From Ensifer sp. IC3342 (GTDB lineage Bacteria > Pseudomonadota > Alphaproteobacteria > Rhizobiales > Rhizobiaceae): a stretch of 64,000 bases of DNA. This document shows, in pieces, positions 45,895 through 54,894 of the stretch (the stretch's first letter is position 1; the number at the start of each line of letters is the position of its first letter). The notes beneath the pieces were generated by a model. It did no database searches, was not told the origin of the DNA, and saw only the letters and a list, made by a program, of their open reading frames with translations. The stretch is taken from positions 1,364,001-1,428,000 of the forward strand of contig NZ_JADYVE010000001.1 in assembly GCF_020193655.1 (NCBI RefSeq), read 5' to 3'. The translations under genes and the position numbers were made by a program.

Positions 45895-45961
45895 ATTGGC
45901 CCTGCGATCCCCAATCTCGCCCTGCTTCGGTTTTCTTGCCAAACCGTGCCGGCAATTTTTT

Positions 45962-45973
45962 TACCATTTGGTA
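45962..45973. promoter_or_regulatory. Operator-like palindrome at the nucleoside operon promoter
   Basis: TACCA-TT-TGGTA, 68 bp upstream of the ATPase gene. On the minus strand a candidate promoter TTGCCC, 18 nt, TATACC has its -10 overlapping this palindrome, a position suited to repression. The repressor is unknown. Confidence 0.4.
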
Positions 45974-46026
45974 TAAGTTTATCATCGATTTTCGGGCAAG
46001 AAAGCCCTCAATCGCGATCTCCTTAT

Positions 46027-46052
46027 ACTCTCACCGGATCGCTGGTGAGAGT
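46027..46052. repeat. 9-bp inverted repeat upstream of the nucleoside operon
   Basis: ACTCTCACC (46027-46035) and GGTGAGAGT (46044-46052) around 8 nt, in the spacer between the zntA 3' end and the nucleoside operon promoter. It may be an operator or part of the zntA transcript end. Confidence 0.45.
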
Positions 46053-46082
46053 CCAGCGTGAATATACACAGCCATATCAGGC

Positions 46083-46109
46083 GATTGTCGCCGTAAAACG
46101 GCGACAATC
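46083..46109 (-). terminator. 12-bp hairpin just after the zinc ATPase gene
   Basis: A perfect 12-bp stem, GATTGTCGCCGT with ACGGCGACAATC and a 3-nt loop, begins 7 bp after the zntA stop. It lacks a U-tract, so it may protect the mRNA 3' end or act with Rho rather than be a classic terminator. Confidence 0.5.
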
Positions 46110-46116
46110 CAATTCT

Positions 46117-48375
46117 TCACGTTGAGGCAGACGGCTGCAACAGACGCAAGGCGTTCATGGTCACCAGAACGGTGGCGCCGGTATCCGCCAGGATCGCTGG
46201 CCAGAGACCGGTGACGCCGGCTATGGTCGTGACGAGGAAGACAGCTTTCAGGCCCAGCGCCATGCCAATGTTCTGGTAAATGTTGCGCATCGTCGCCCGC
46301 GAAAGCCTGACCATGGCGGCTATATCGGAAACGCGCGCGTGCAACGAGGCGGCGTCGGCCGTTTCAAGGGCGACATCCGTTCCGCCACCCATGGCAATGC
46401 CGACGTCGGCTGCCGCCAGCGCCGGCGCGTCATTGATCCCGTCACCGATCTTGGCAACGTGCAGCCCCTCGGTTTTCAGCGTGGCAACGATGCTCTGCTT
46501 GTCCTCCGGCAGGAGTCCCGCATGGACCTCCATTCCAAGCGGGCGGCCGATCGCCTCAGCGGTGCGGCGGTTGTCGCCGGTTAGCATGACGACGCGGATG
46601 CCGGCATCGCTCAGCGCCTTGATGCCCCTCGCCGTGTCGGCGCGCGGCTCGTCACGCATCGCCAAAGCTCCGGCGACCCGGTCGCCGACAAGCAGCACGG
46701 AAACGGTCTTCCCCTCGTCGTGGAGGGCGGCGATCCGATCCTTCCCAGCCGCGGAGAGGGGTACGCGTTCGTCCGCCGCCTGTGGCGAGCCGAGGAAGAG
46801 CCTGAAGCCGCCGACCGAGCCCTCGATACCCTTGCCGCCGATCGCCGTGGCGCTTGCGACCGGGGGCAGCAGCAGCCGGTCCGCATCGGCGCGGGTGCGG
46901 ATAGCCAGCGCAAGCGGATGGCTGGACCCCTGCTCGAGCGCGGCGGCATACCGAAGGACATCCGCTTCCGCCAAATCGAAGCCGACGACATCGGTGACCT
47001 TCGGCTTGCCTTCGGTAAGCGTGCCGGTCTTGTCGAAGGCGGCAGCAGTGATCTGGCCAATGCTTTCGAGGACGGCGCCGCCCTTCATTAAGAGACCGCG
47101 TCGCGCACCGGCCGAGAGGCTCGCGGCGATCGCCGCCGGTGTCGAGATCACCAGCGCGCAGGGGCAACCGATGAGCAGGATCGCAAGCCCCTTGTAGATC
47201 CATTCGCCCCAGGCCGCACCCCAAAGGAGCGGCGGTATCAACGCAACCAGAGCGCCGACAACAACGACTGCCGGCGTGTAGTAGCGAGAGAAGCGGTCGA
47301 TGAAGCGCTCCGTCGGCGCCTTCGCCTCCTGCGCTTCCTCGACCAGCCGGATGACGCGTGCAATGGTATTGTCGGCGGAAGCGGCAGTGACGCGCACACG
47401 CAGCGCACCGTCGCCGTTGACGGTGCCGGCGAATACGCTGTCGCGCTCTTCCTTGCGAACGGGCGTGCTTTCCCCGGTCACCGGCGCTTCGTCGACCATG
47501 CTTTCGCCGGAAACGATCGCACCGTCGGCGGGAATTCTGTCTCCCGGCCGCACGAGGATCATCGCCCCGACTGACAGGCTCTCGGCCGGAATCTCGCTTG
47601 TCCGGCCATCAATCTCGATGAGCGCCGATTTCGGCACTAGTGCCGTCAGCGACTGGATGCTTGCCCGCGCCTTGCTCGCGGCGACGCCCTCCAGAAGCTC
47701 GCCGATCAGGAAGAGGAAGACGACCATTGCCGCTTCCTCCGTGGCGCCGATGAAAACCGCTCCGGCGGCGGCAACCGTCATCAGCGTCTCGATCGAGAAG
47801 GGCGTGCCGGAAAGTGCTGCCATCAGTGCACGTCTTGCGATCGGCACGAGGCCGACTAGCATGGCGACGGTGAAAATCCAAGGCTCGGTCGCGGGAAGAA
47901 GTTTGCCGGCACCATAGGCGACAGCAAGAGCGAGACCGCAGGCAACGACAAGCCGTCCCTTGGCCGTTCTCCACCAGGGGCCGGCAGCAGTAGATCCATG
48001 GTCATGGCCATGACTTTCGCTGATTCCGGGCCGCACGGTGCCGGAATGCAGATGGGGCAGTTCGCCCGCCGACCGCTGGCGGTCATGCCCGTGCGCGTGG
48101 CCGCAGCAGCCATTATCGCCAGTGCCGGATGTTTCCGCGGCTGTCGCGCCCAGCAGCGGCGAGAGCCGGTAGCCGAGACCGCCTACCTTGCGCATGATCG
48201 CGGGGCCGATTTCGTGCCCATCCACGTGGCGAACAGTCATTGTGCTCGCGGTCACCGACACGCTGACGTCTTGCACACCACCCACGCGCCGCACGGCGGT
48301 ATCGATCTTTGCTGCGCAGGACGCGCAATCCATGCCCTGGACGCGATATCTACTTTCCCGAACGTTGCCCGCCAT
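46117..48375 (-). CDS. zntA: Zn/Cd/Pb-type P1B-ATPase exporter
   Basis: 752 residues. N-terminal metal domain with GMDCASC (residues 14-20), then a His-rich linker (about 88-127, CCGHAHGHD and ESHGHDHG). Transmembrane metal site CPC at 404-406, phosphorylation motif DKTGT at 448, SSHPLA, and hinge GDGINDAPAL. CPC with the closing Lys-containing helix KAVFLVTTIAG suits divalent zinc/cadmium/lead rather than copper. It exports toxic metal across the inner membrane. The promoter upstream is a clear MerR-type element, so induction by a ZntR/CadR-like regulator is expected; the regulator gene is not in the window. Confidence 0.9.
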   Translation of the reverse strand: MAGNVRESRYRVQGMDCASCAAKIDTAVRRVGGVQDVSVSVTASTMTVRHVDGHEIGPAIMRKVGGLGYRLSPLLGATAAETSGTGDNGCCGHAHGHDRQRSAGELPHLHSGTVRPGISESHGHDHGSTAAGPWWRTAKGRLVVACGLALAVAYGAGKLLPATEPWIFTVAMLVGLVPIARRALMAALSGTPFSIETLMTVAAAGAVFIGATEEAAMVVFLFLIGELLEGVAASKARASIQSLTALVPKSALIEIDGRTSEIPAESLSVGAMILVRPGDRIPADGAIVSGESMVDEAPVTGESTPVRKEERDSVFAGTVNGDGALRVRVTAASADNTIARVIRLVEEAQEAKAPTERFIDRFSRYYTPAVVVVGALVALIPPLLWGAAWGEWIYKGLAILLIGCPCALVISTPAAIAASLSAGARRGLLMKGGAVLESIGQITAAAFDKTGTLTEGKPKVTDVVGFDLAEADVLRYAAALEQGSSHPLALAIRTRADADRLLLPPVASATAIGGKGIEGSVGGFRLFLGSPQAADERVPLSAAGKDRIAALHDEGKTVSVLLVGDRVAGALAMRDEPRADTARGIKALSDAGIRVVMLTGDNRRTAEAIGRPLGMEVHAGLLPEDKQSIVATLKTEGLHVAKIGDGINDAPALAAADVGIAMGGGTDVALETADAASLHARVSDIAAMVRLSRATMRNIYQNIGMALGLKAVFLVTTIAGVTGLWPAILADTGATVLVTMNALRLLQPSAST

Positions 48376-48402
48376 TCCTTGCTCCTTGCGAAATCCAAGA
48401 GC

Positions 48403-48433
48403 AGGCTACGACCTCTAGTGGCTAGAGATACAA
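48403..48433 (-). promoter_or_regulatory. MerR-family (ZntR/CadR-type) metal-responsive promoter of zntA
   Basis: Minus strand: -35 TTGTAT (48428-48433), 19-bp spacer, -10 TAGCCT (48403-48408). The spacer contains the palindrome CTCTAG-CCA-CTAGAG (48413-48427). A 19-bp spacer with a centred dyad is the hallmark of MerR-family activation. The start would be about 20 bp before the ATG, and AAGGAGCAAGGA provides the ribosome-binding site. The upstream gene's stop codon lies inside the dyad. Confidence 0.85.
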
Positions 48434-50670
48434 GAGCAAAAATGCGCGTTGGCATCCCCGGGTTGCACGGGTGAGCAATCGCGCTCGATTCCAGTTTTCG
48501 AGCTCTGTTCAAGCTCTAGAAGAAAATAGGTTGTCGGCCCTTCAGGAGTGTCGTTCGAAAGGCGGAACGAGATGGGTCCCGTCCTGCTTTCGACCGCGGC
48601 GCGAAGGGTGCCATCGAGAGCGACAGGCGAGACCCTCCATTTCCTCGCCGTTCTCGAGATCGTGAGGTCAACCTCACCTCTTCGGATCAGGACCGGCAAA
48701 CTACCGAAATCCTCGATGACCTTTTCTTCGCTGTCACGGAAGATCATGCCGGTGTTCTGGGCATCGGTCGCAAAGATCAACAGAAAACGCTGGCTGTCGG
48801 CGAGGGTTCTGGGCGTATCGAGCGCCGACAGTGCGACGAGTGCGTTTCCATCGGCTCGCTCGATCCGCAGAATACCGAGATCGATCGGCTCGCGGAGGGA
48901 GGAAAACGCGGCGGCTTCGGTCGAGGGGGTCGAGACGCGCAACTGCCCGGCGGCGCGCTGCAGCACGATCTCTCCCGTGTCGCTTTCATAGAGCCCTCTT
49001 TCGACGTCTGTGGCATTGCCGGCAGGGAGGATGCCGATGTCGCGGAACTCGGCGAGAATATCCACACTCGCCTGGGTTCGCGGCTGTGCGACGCCGATCT
49101 CGAGCCGGGACGGGTCCGATTGCTTCAGCCCTACGCGGCCGACAAGAGCCAGATCGGTCAATTGCTCCGGCTCGCGCGCCTGCATGTCCTCGCCAAGATC
49201 GTCCTCGCCGCGCACCGCGAAGGGAATGGTGATCGCCGAGGTCGCCACGTCTCCCCGCCGGTAGACGAGTGCCGCAAGCGTTTCACCCGCCCGGGCAACC
49301 GGGTCGAGCGCGATAGCATAGGGGAGCATCGCCTTCTTGTGAGGATAGGGTTCGCCGTAGGCGAGCGCGATCGGCCCATGAGCGTGCCTGCAGAGCACAT
49401 CCCAGCCCTGCAGCGCCGCGTAGGCCGGCATCACGAGGCCCGCCTCGTAACGGTAACGGTTCCAGAAAAGATGATCGTATTCGCTGACGACGAAGGGTTT
49501 TCCGAGCCAGCGCGCGGCGGCGACCATCCGCACATAGTTGGCGCTGTCCGCGATCGAGCTTGTCTGAAGGAGCACGCTGCCGGGAGAATAGCCGCCGACC
49601 CAGTCGTGATAGGTATTCATCGTCACGGCCCCGAGGTCGCTCCTGCTCAAGCCCGTCTGCACCGTCGGCCAATTGTTGTAGGTGCTGATCAGCCCCTTAT
49701 ATCCGAGATCCCGCAGGGTCTTGCTCATGCGCGCTGCCGATGATCGCTCGACCTCCACGATGAAGGCCTGGAGATCGCGCATGCGGGCGCTAACGGCGTA
49801 ACGATCGGCGGGCAATTTCACGGAGGCCGCCTCGAGCCGTTCATCGTCCTCAAGATCGCCCCAGGCGTTCGCGAGCGTCTCGGTCGACGTGTAGCGTTTC
49901 GCAAGCCAACGGTTGAAGGGCGCCGCCAGCGCCGGATCATAGGGCGGCTTGCCCGGGCGATCGTGCACGACGCCGTCGAATTCGATGCCGTTCTCGTTGG
50001 CGAGGATCACCAGCGCCAGAGCGTCGTCACGGATCGGCGCCACGCCCGTATAGGGATTGACCCGCGCCAGGAATTTCTCCTGCAGCATCTTCCAGTGGGC
50101 AAAGGCTTCCTCGTCGAAATGAAGCAGGAGCTTCAGATCGCCGTTGGCATCCCAGCGATCCTCGTAACCCCCGTAAGCGCCGCGCGGCGACGACAGGCCG
50201 TCGACGATCCAGTGGATGCCGTTACGTTTGAGCGCGGCAAGCAGGTAGTGGATGCGGTCGAGCGTCTCCGGATCGAAGTCGAAATCCTCCTGCCGGCGGA
50301 ACATCAGGCTCGCATCCGTGAAGTGCAGCCGCGCGATGTTGTAGCCATGCAGCGCCAGTTGCCGGGCATAGCGGTCGGCACCGTCATGATCCGGAAAGCC
50401 GCCGGACGCCGGGCTCCAGGCGAGCGAGGCGCAGAGCATCCTGACGGGCTTTTCCGGCGCTTCAGCGAAGACGAGTTGACCCTTCGGACCGGCAATCAGC
50501 CGGTGGCCGGCATCGATGGTCTCGTTCGGCAAGATAGACGAGAAGTCGAGCGGACTGCCCGCACGGACCTCCAGCGAGATCTCCCGGACCGGCAGCCATT
50601 GGTCGGAGGCGTGGGCAGGCAGACAGCCGAGAAATACCGTCGCTGCGGCAAGCAGTGAGCGGCTGCTCAT
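48415..50670 (-). CDS. Secreted glycoside hydrolase (clan GH-A/cellulase-like)
   Basis: 751 residues with a signal peptide (1-21, VFLGCLPAHA). A TIM-barrel-like catalytic domain carries a likely acid/base Glu226 in LANENGIEFD and a nucleophile Glu397 in VVSEYDHLFWN, the NE...E spacing of clan GH-A (GH5/GH42-like). A beta-rich C-terminal region follows. It may trim or release the polysaccharide made by the adjacent transferases. The start overlaps the GT2 stop by 4 bp. The last codons and stop form part of the zntA operator, and the tail HFCSCISSH looks unlike a conserved C-terminus. The CAZy family is not certain. Confidence 0.75.
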   Translation of the reverse strand: MSSRSLLAAATVFLGCLPAHASDQWLPVREISLEVRAGSPLDFSSILPNETIDAGHRLIAGPKGQLVFAEAPEKPVRMLCASLAWSPASGGFPDHDGADRYARQLALHGYNIARLHFTDASLMFRRQEDFDFDPETLDRIHYLLAALKRNGIHWIVDGLSSPRGAYGGYEDRWDANGDLKLLLHFDEEAFAHWKMLQEKFLARVNPYTGVAPIRDDALALVILANENGIEFDGVVHDRPGKPPYDPALAAPFNRWLAKRYTSTETLANAWGDLEDDERLEAASVKLPADRYAVSARMRDLQAFIVEVERSSAARMSKTLRDLGYKGLISTYNNWPTVQTGLSRSDLGAVTMNTYHDWVGGYSPGSVLLQTSSIADSANYVRMVAAARWLGKPFVVSEYDHLFWNRYRYEAGLVMPAYAALQGWDVLCRHAHGPIALAYGEPYPHKKAMLPYAIALDPVARAGETLAALVYRRGDVATSAITIPFAVRGEDDLGEDMQAREPEQLTDLALVGRVGLKQSDPSRLEIGVAQPRTQASVDILAEFRDIGILPAGNATDVERGLYESDTGEIVLQRAAGQLRVSTPSTEAAAFSSLREPIDLGILRIERADGNALVALSALDTPRTLADSQRFLLIFATDAQNTGMIFRDSEEKVIEDFGSLPVLIRRGEVDLTISRTARKWRVSPVALDGTLRAAVESRTGPISFRLSNDTPEGPTTYFLLELEQSSKTGIERDCSPVQPGDANAHFCSCISSH

Positions 50671-51665
50671 GCGGGTTTGCCGAGGATTCTGCTCTCGATC
50701 GGTGCGCCAGGCTTAAGCCGCGACCGGAACAATCCAAGCGGTAGCGCTGCGGCATGGAAAAACCAGGCAACGACCGTGTAGAGGCCCATGCCAAGGCCAC
50801 CCTTCTTGAGGCTGACCAGGAGAACAACGGCCACGAACATGGCCGAGACCGAAGCAATCGCCATGCCTTTGTCGGACATGAACAGGATCAGGCCGAGGCA
50901 GAGTGCCCACCAGAGATAGACGAGCGCCCAAAGTTTCAATTCCGGCAGCTCCCGCAGCACCTGAACGAAATAGGGCTTGCCGAGCGAAGCGCGCAACAAT
51001 TCGCCGATGCCATAAAGATATTTGCTCTTCCAGCGGCGGACGAGCAGCCGATAGGAATTGACGGTGTGACCGAAATGCTGGACGAAGCGACGATCGAGAC
51101 GATGGAGGCCCCATCCGGCGCTTCGAAGCCGCACACCGAGCTCGAACTCCTCGTAGCCGTGAAGATTCCGGTCCGAAAGATAGCCGACGTCCTCTATTGC
51201 GGTGCGCCGATAGAGTCCGCCTCCATTCATGCGGTCGATCGGGCCAATGCGGTTCTCGGGCGCGTTGCGCGTGACGCGCCGGGCGAATTCCAGGTTGGAA
51301 ACGAGCTTCTCCTCCACGTGGCCCGTGACGCCGCCAACGGCGGGATTTTCCGCGAGGAAGGCGATCGCCTCGTCGAGAAAGCCAGCATCGAGCAGCATGT
51401 CGCCGTCCATCAGGCAGACGAAGGCGTATCGCGAATATTGGAAGCCGAGTTGCGGCCCGATGCCACAACTTGGCAGCGCCGGCGGGACGATCTGCGCGAT
51501 GGTGACGGGATATTGCGAGGCGATCTCCACGGTCCGGTCGGACGATCCGCTGTCGGCAATGATGATTTCGCCCTCCTTGCCCGCCAGCGCCGCAACGACA
51601 CTTTCGATCGTCGCAGCGATCCGCTTCTCTTCGTTCAAAGTCTTGATGATGACGGATACTGTCAA
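50667..51665 (-). CDS. Family 2 glycosyltransferase, membrane anchored
   Basis: About 332 residues. The GT-A domain begins TVSVIIKTLNEEKRIAATIESV. It has the nucleotide-binding DSGSSDRTVEIA, the metal motif LMDGDMLLD and the acceptor region GGGLYRRTAIEDVG; HGYEEFELGVRLRSAGW is the ED-like catalytic motif. Two or three C-terminal helices (LWALVYLWWALCLGLILF; MAIASVSAMFVAVVLLVSL) anchor it. TTG 51665 with an upstream GGGGG starts exactly at the domain; ATG 51704 would add 13 residues. It likely adds a sugar to the lipid-linked repeat unit. Confidence 0.83.
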   Translation of the reverse strand: MTVSVIIKTLNEEKRIAATIESVVAALAGKEGEIIIADSGSSDRTVEIASQYPVTIAQIVPPALPSCGIGPQLGFQYSRYAFVCLMDGDMLLDAGFLDEAIAFLAENPAVGGVTGHVEEKLVSNLEFARRVTRNAPENRIGPIDRMNGGGLYRRTAIEDVGYLSDRNLHGYEEFELGVRLRSAGWGLHRLDRRFVQHFGHTVNSYRLLVRRWKSKYLYGIGELLRASLGKPYFVQVLRELPELKLWALVYLWWALCLGLILFMSDKGMAIASVSAMFVAVVLLVSLKKGGLGMGLYTVVAWFFHAAALPLGLFRSRLKPGAPIESRILGKPA

Positions 51666-51725
51666 AAGAGCCCCCAGATATCGGCAGGGTGTCGCGACCG
51701 CCAATGGCGTTTCCCCAGCGGTTTT

Positions 51726-52094
51726 CTAACCGGGATAATTTGAGTTTTGGTTTATTCGCGGCAGCCGCCGCGCGATGAACCACCCCGCTGCAATGCCACA
51801 CGCGCCGCCCGCGAGCTTGACCGCAAGATCCTCCAAGCGCGCGTGACGATCCATGGACAGCATTTGCAGCAATTCGAATCCGACCGCCGTTCCAAGCACG
51901 ATTGCAATGACGAACGGCAAACGTCCCGGATAGGCGATCATGAACAGAAGGCCGAGGAGGCCGAAAGCGCCGAACCTTTCGACATGCACCCATGAGCCGA
52001 TATGGGGGCGCATGCCGATCGGAGACAGCGTCGAATAGGCGATCACGCCGAACAGCAGCCAGGCGAGCAGCGATGCGATGCGTCTGAGCTTCAT
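51726..52094 (-). CDS. VanZ-like small membrane protein
   Basis: 122 residues with four hydrophobic segments. The layout matches VanZ-like proteins: IAYSTLSPIGMRPH in the first loop, HVERFGAFGLLGLLFMIAYP, GFELLQMLSMDRHARLEDLAVKLAGGACGIAAG (shown in parts: RHARLEDLAV and KLAGGACGIA). Small VanZ-family proteins recur in exopolysaccharide clusters, but their role is unknown. It lies between GT4 and GT2 genes on the same strand. Confidence 0.78.
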   Translation of the reverse strand: MKLRRIASLLAWLLFGVIAYSTLSPIGMRPHIGSWVHVERFGAFGLLGLLFMIAYPGRLPFVIAIVLGTAVGFELLQMLSMDRHARLEDLAVKLAGGACGIAAGWFIARRLPRINQNSNYPG

Positions 52095-52188
52095 GCTTCA
52101 ATCCAAATCGTTGTGACCTGTCGTCGGAGCGGCCCGAGGACAAGCGTGCATCGTGCAAAGCATTGCAGCGACGCTCGCAAGACCCGGC

Positions 52189-53493
52189 TTATTTCGACAG
52201 CAGAGACCCGTATACCGCAAGCGTCTTTGCGGCGACCCCCGTCCAGCTATAGGTCAGCTCGGCGTGCCTGATCTTCGAAAGAACCTGCTCATCGCTCGGT
52301 GGGTTGGCAATCTTGCTGCTGATCGCGGTAGCAAGCGCGTCGATATCGCCCAGCGGAAAATAGTCGTCGCCAGGCAGGTCCAGCTCGCGATTGGCGACGA
52401 TGTCGCTCGCCAGCACCGGCAGGCCATGGGCCATTGCCTCCAGGAGCGCAATCGGCATGCCCTCGTGGCTCGAGGGCAGCACGAAGAGGGCCGCGTTGGC
52501 GAAGAGTTCCGCCAGCCGGTCGCCGGTTTGAAAGCCTGCCAGCACGACACCCGTGACATTGGCGGCCATCGCCCTCACCTGCTGAACGTAAGGCGTCTCG
52601 AATTCCCCATCACCGGCGAGCACAAGCTTGAATTCGGCGTCGCCGAGCCTTGCGAAGGCCTGGATCAGGTCCGTTTGGCGTTTTTCCGGGACAAGCCGGG
52701 CGGCCAGCAGAATATATCGGCGCGGCTGTAGTCCGAACTCGTCGAGCATGCCGGTCTCGCCGCGGGAGGGCGAGACCGCGACCCCGTTCGGGACAAAGGT
52801 TACGGCTGTCTTGTGCCGCTCGCCCATGGCGTGAACGATTTCCTTCGAAATCGCGATGCGGCCGTGAGAGAGACGCATGCCCACGAACTCCCCGAGACGC
52901 AGCATGCGCTTGGCGAAGGCACCCCATTTCTGCCGGTCGTAGTCGTAACCGTGATGGGTGACGACCACCTTCATTCCGAGAAGCCTTGCGAGCGGCACAA
53001 GGAGCGCCGGTCCAACAGCATGAATATGCAGGATATCGGGTCGTCGCAAAGCCGCGAAGCACACGCCCACGAACGTATGGACGAAAGCTTCCAGCGCCAT
53101 CAATCGCGGCGCCCAGAGCGGAAAGACGCGGATTCCGTTCCAAGAAAACGACGAGGGTTTCTGAAGGTAGTGGCGGCGTCCGATGACGTCCGCCTCCCAG
53201 CCGTGTTCCACGAGCTTGCCCGCGAGCATCTCGACATGTTTCTCGACGCCGCCCTGGACATTCGGGATGCCGCGCAAGCCGAGCATCACGACGCGCCGCC
53301 GCCCGCGCCGGCCGGCCTGAGGCCGGGCAATGCTTGCGAGCTCTTCCGGAAGACCGGCGCTGCGGCCGCTACCGGCCGTCCTCAATTCATCCACCAGGCT
53401 CGACGGAAGTTGACCGGCGGCCATGCTGTGTGCGCGCGGCAAGGCGCTCGATTGCGCCATCCGATTTCTCGAGACTTCGGACTTTCTGCTCAT
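52189..53493 (-). CDS. Family 4 glycosyltransferase (first)
   Basis: About 434 residues. A low-complexity N-terminal extension of 60-70 residues precedes the GT-B domain, which starts RRVVMLGLRGIPNVQGGVEKH, the opening used by polysaccharide GT4 enzymes of the WcaI/ExpE group. The acceptor side has VVTHHGYDYDRQKWG, and the donor site has RLVPEKRQTDLIQAF and the EX7E motif in SSHEGMPIALLEAMAHGLPV. ATG 53493 is preferred to 53538. It retains configuration on transfer from an NDP-sugar that cannot be named from sequence. It is 147 bp from the second GT4. Confidence 0.85.
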   Translation of the reverse strand: MSRKSEVSRNRMAQSSALPRAHSMAAGQLPSSLVDELRTAGSGRSAGLPEELASIARPQAGRRGRRRVVMLGLRGIPNVQGGVEKHVEMLAGKLVEHGWEADVIGRRHYLQKPSSFSWNGIRVFPLWAPRLMALEAFVHTFVGVCFAALRRPDILHIHAVGPALLVPLARLLGMKVVVTHHGYDYDRQKWGAFAKRMLRLGEFVGMRLSHGRIAISKEIVHAMGERHKTAVTFVPNGVAVSPSRGETGMLDEFGLQPRRYILLAARLVPEKRQTDLIQAFARLGDAEFKLVLAGDGEFETPYVQQVRAMAANVTGVVLAGFQTGDRLAELFANAALFVLPSSHEGMPIALLEAMAHGLPVLASDIVANRELDLPGDDYFPLGDIDALATAISSKIANPPSDEQVLSKIRHAELTYSWTGVAAKTLAVYGSLLSK

Positions 53494-53640
53494 GGTTGTC
53501 GGCCCCAGGGATTTCCCTGGATGGCGTATGCACCGCAAGCACCTACTGTCTCCGTAAGAAATTCCTTAAACTTCGAAGGAAATGCGCGAAAATCAAACGC
53601 TTGCGCCGCAGGGGCGGACTCTGTTGCAGCGTCCAGCTTC

Positions 53641-54885
53641 TTAGGCGACCCCAAGGGTTGCATAGAGCTCGAGCGTCCTGACGCGATAGGCCGCCGCGGA
53701 GAACTCGCTGGCGATCCAGGCCCGACCCGCAGCGCCCATTTGCACGCGAACGGCGGGGGTAAGAGCGGCCATGGCGCTCAAGGCGCTGGCGAGATCTTCG
53801 ACATTGCCGGACGCCGCCAGCAGGCCGGTCTCGCCTTCCCTCACCATTTCCGGAATGCCGCCGATCGCCGCGCCGATCACCGGACGTCCGAGCGCATAGG
53901 TTTCGAGAATGCTGACCGGTGCGTTTTCGTACCATTCGGAGGGAAGCACGAGCGCCAGGGACTGGCCGATCAGCCTGTGCAGATCCTCACCTGAAAGATA
54001 GCCGGCGAAGTTCACATCCGCGTCGAGCTCGGCCGCGAGTTTTCGAAGCGCTGCTTCCTCCGGTCCCGTTCCGGCGATGATCAGCCGCTGTTTTGAAAGG
54101 GCAATGGCTCGGATCAGCGTCGAAAGCCCCTTTTCCGGAGCAAGCCGGCCGGCAAAGACGAAACAGTCTCCCTCCTGCCAGTCGTCGCGATACTCCTCGA
54201 CATCGACGAAGTTCGGAATGTGGACCATCTTCTCGCGCGGCCAGTTCCATTCAACCAGCTTTTCCAGGTAGAACCGGCTCGGTACGACGAGCCGATCCAC
54301 CCTTTTGCTGTAGAGGCCGAGCAGGCGATGCAGCATGGTTTCGGCCAGCACAACGGCGCTGAGCGACAGGGAGTCCTTGACACAACGGTGGCGCAGCACG
54401 TTGTAGATTCGCCCGCCACTGCAATCCTCGCAAACTTTTCCACCACGGAGCATCTTGTAGGACGGACAGGCGAGCTTGAGATCGTGAACGGTCATCACCA
54501 CCGGAATGCCGGCGGATTTTAGCGTCGAGAAGATTGCCGGCGACAGGTGGTGATAGACATTATGGGCGTGAGCGACCGACGGCCGCACCCGTTCGATGAG
54601 ACGGCTGATATTGCGCTGTGCCTCCAGGGAATAGATGACGCTTGCGGCTTGAGAGACCTTCCGCAACAGGCCCGTCTGTCGGCCGTATTCGATTTCCGAT
54701 ACGAAATAATCCGACCACGGCGAAGCTTCATTGCGATCGTGCTGCATGGCGAACGGCACCACATCCCAGCCGATTTCACCGAACATCGTCATGTGGTCGA
54801 AAAAGACCGTCTCCGCACCACCGCGACGATAGAAGTAATTGTTGATCGCCAGCAACTTTTTCCCGGCATTCCCGAAGCTCGCCAT
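53641..54885 (-). CDS. Family 4 glycosyltransferase (second)
   Basis: 414-residue GT-B enzyme. N-terminal AINNYFYRRGGAETVFFDHM is the acceptor-domain glycine-rich loop. A short Cys cluster CEDCSGG (about residue 156) is seen in a subset of cluster GT4 proteins. The donor site is GRLAPEKGLSTLIRAIA and the EX7E-type motif lies in SEWYENAPVSILETYALGRPV. It lies 9 bp after the deacetylase. It presumably acts in the same repeat-unit assembly as the other two transferases. Confidence 0.87.
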   Translation of the reverse strand: MASFGNAGKKLLAINNYFYRRGGAETVFFDHMTMFGEIGWDVVPFAMQHDRNEASPWSDYFVSEIEYGRQTGLLRKVSQAASVIYSLEAQRNISRLIERVRPSVAHAHNVYHHLSPAIFSTLKSAGIPVVMTVHDLKLACPSYKMLRGGKVCEDCSGGRIYNVLRHRCVKDSLSLSAVVLAETMLHRLLGLYSKRVDRLVVPSRFYLEKLVEWNWPREKMVHIPNFVDVEEYRDDWQEGDCFVFAGRLAPEKGLSTLIRAIALSKQRLIIAGTGPEEAALRKLAAELDADVNFAGYLSGEDLHRLIGQSLALVLPSEWYENAPVSILETYALGRPVIGAAIGGIPEMVREGETGLLAASGNVEDLASALSAMAALTPAVRVQMGAAGRAWIASEFSAAAYRVRTLELYATLGVA

Positions 54886-54894
54886 CTGCGCATC

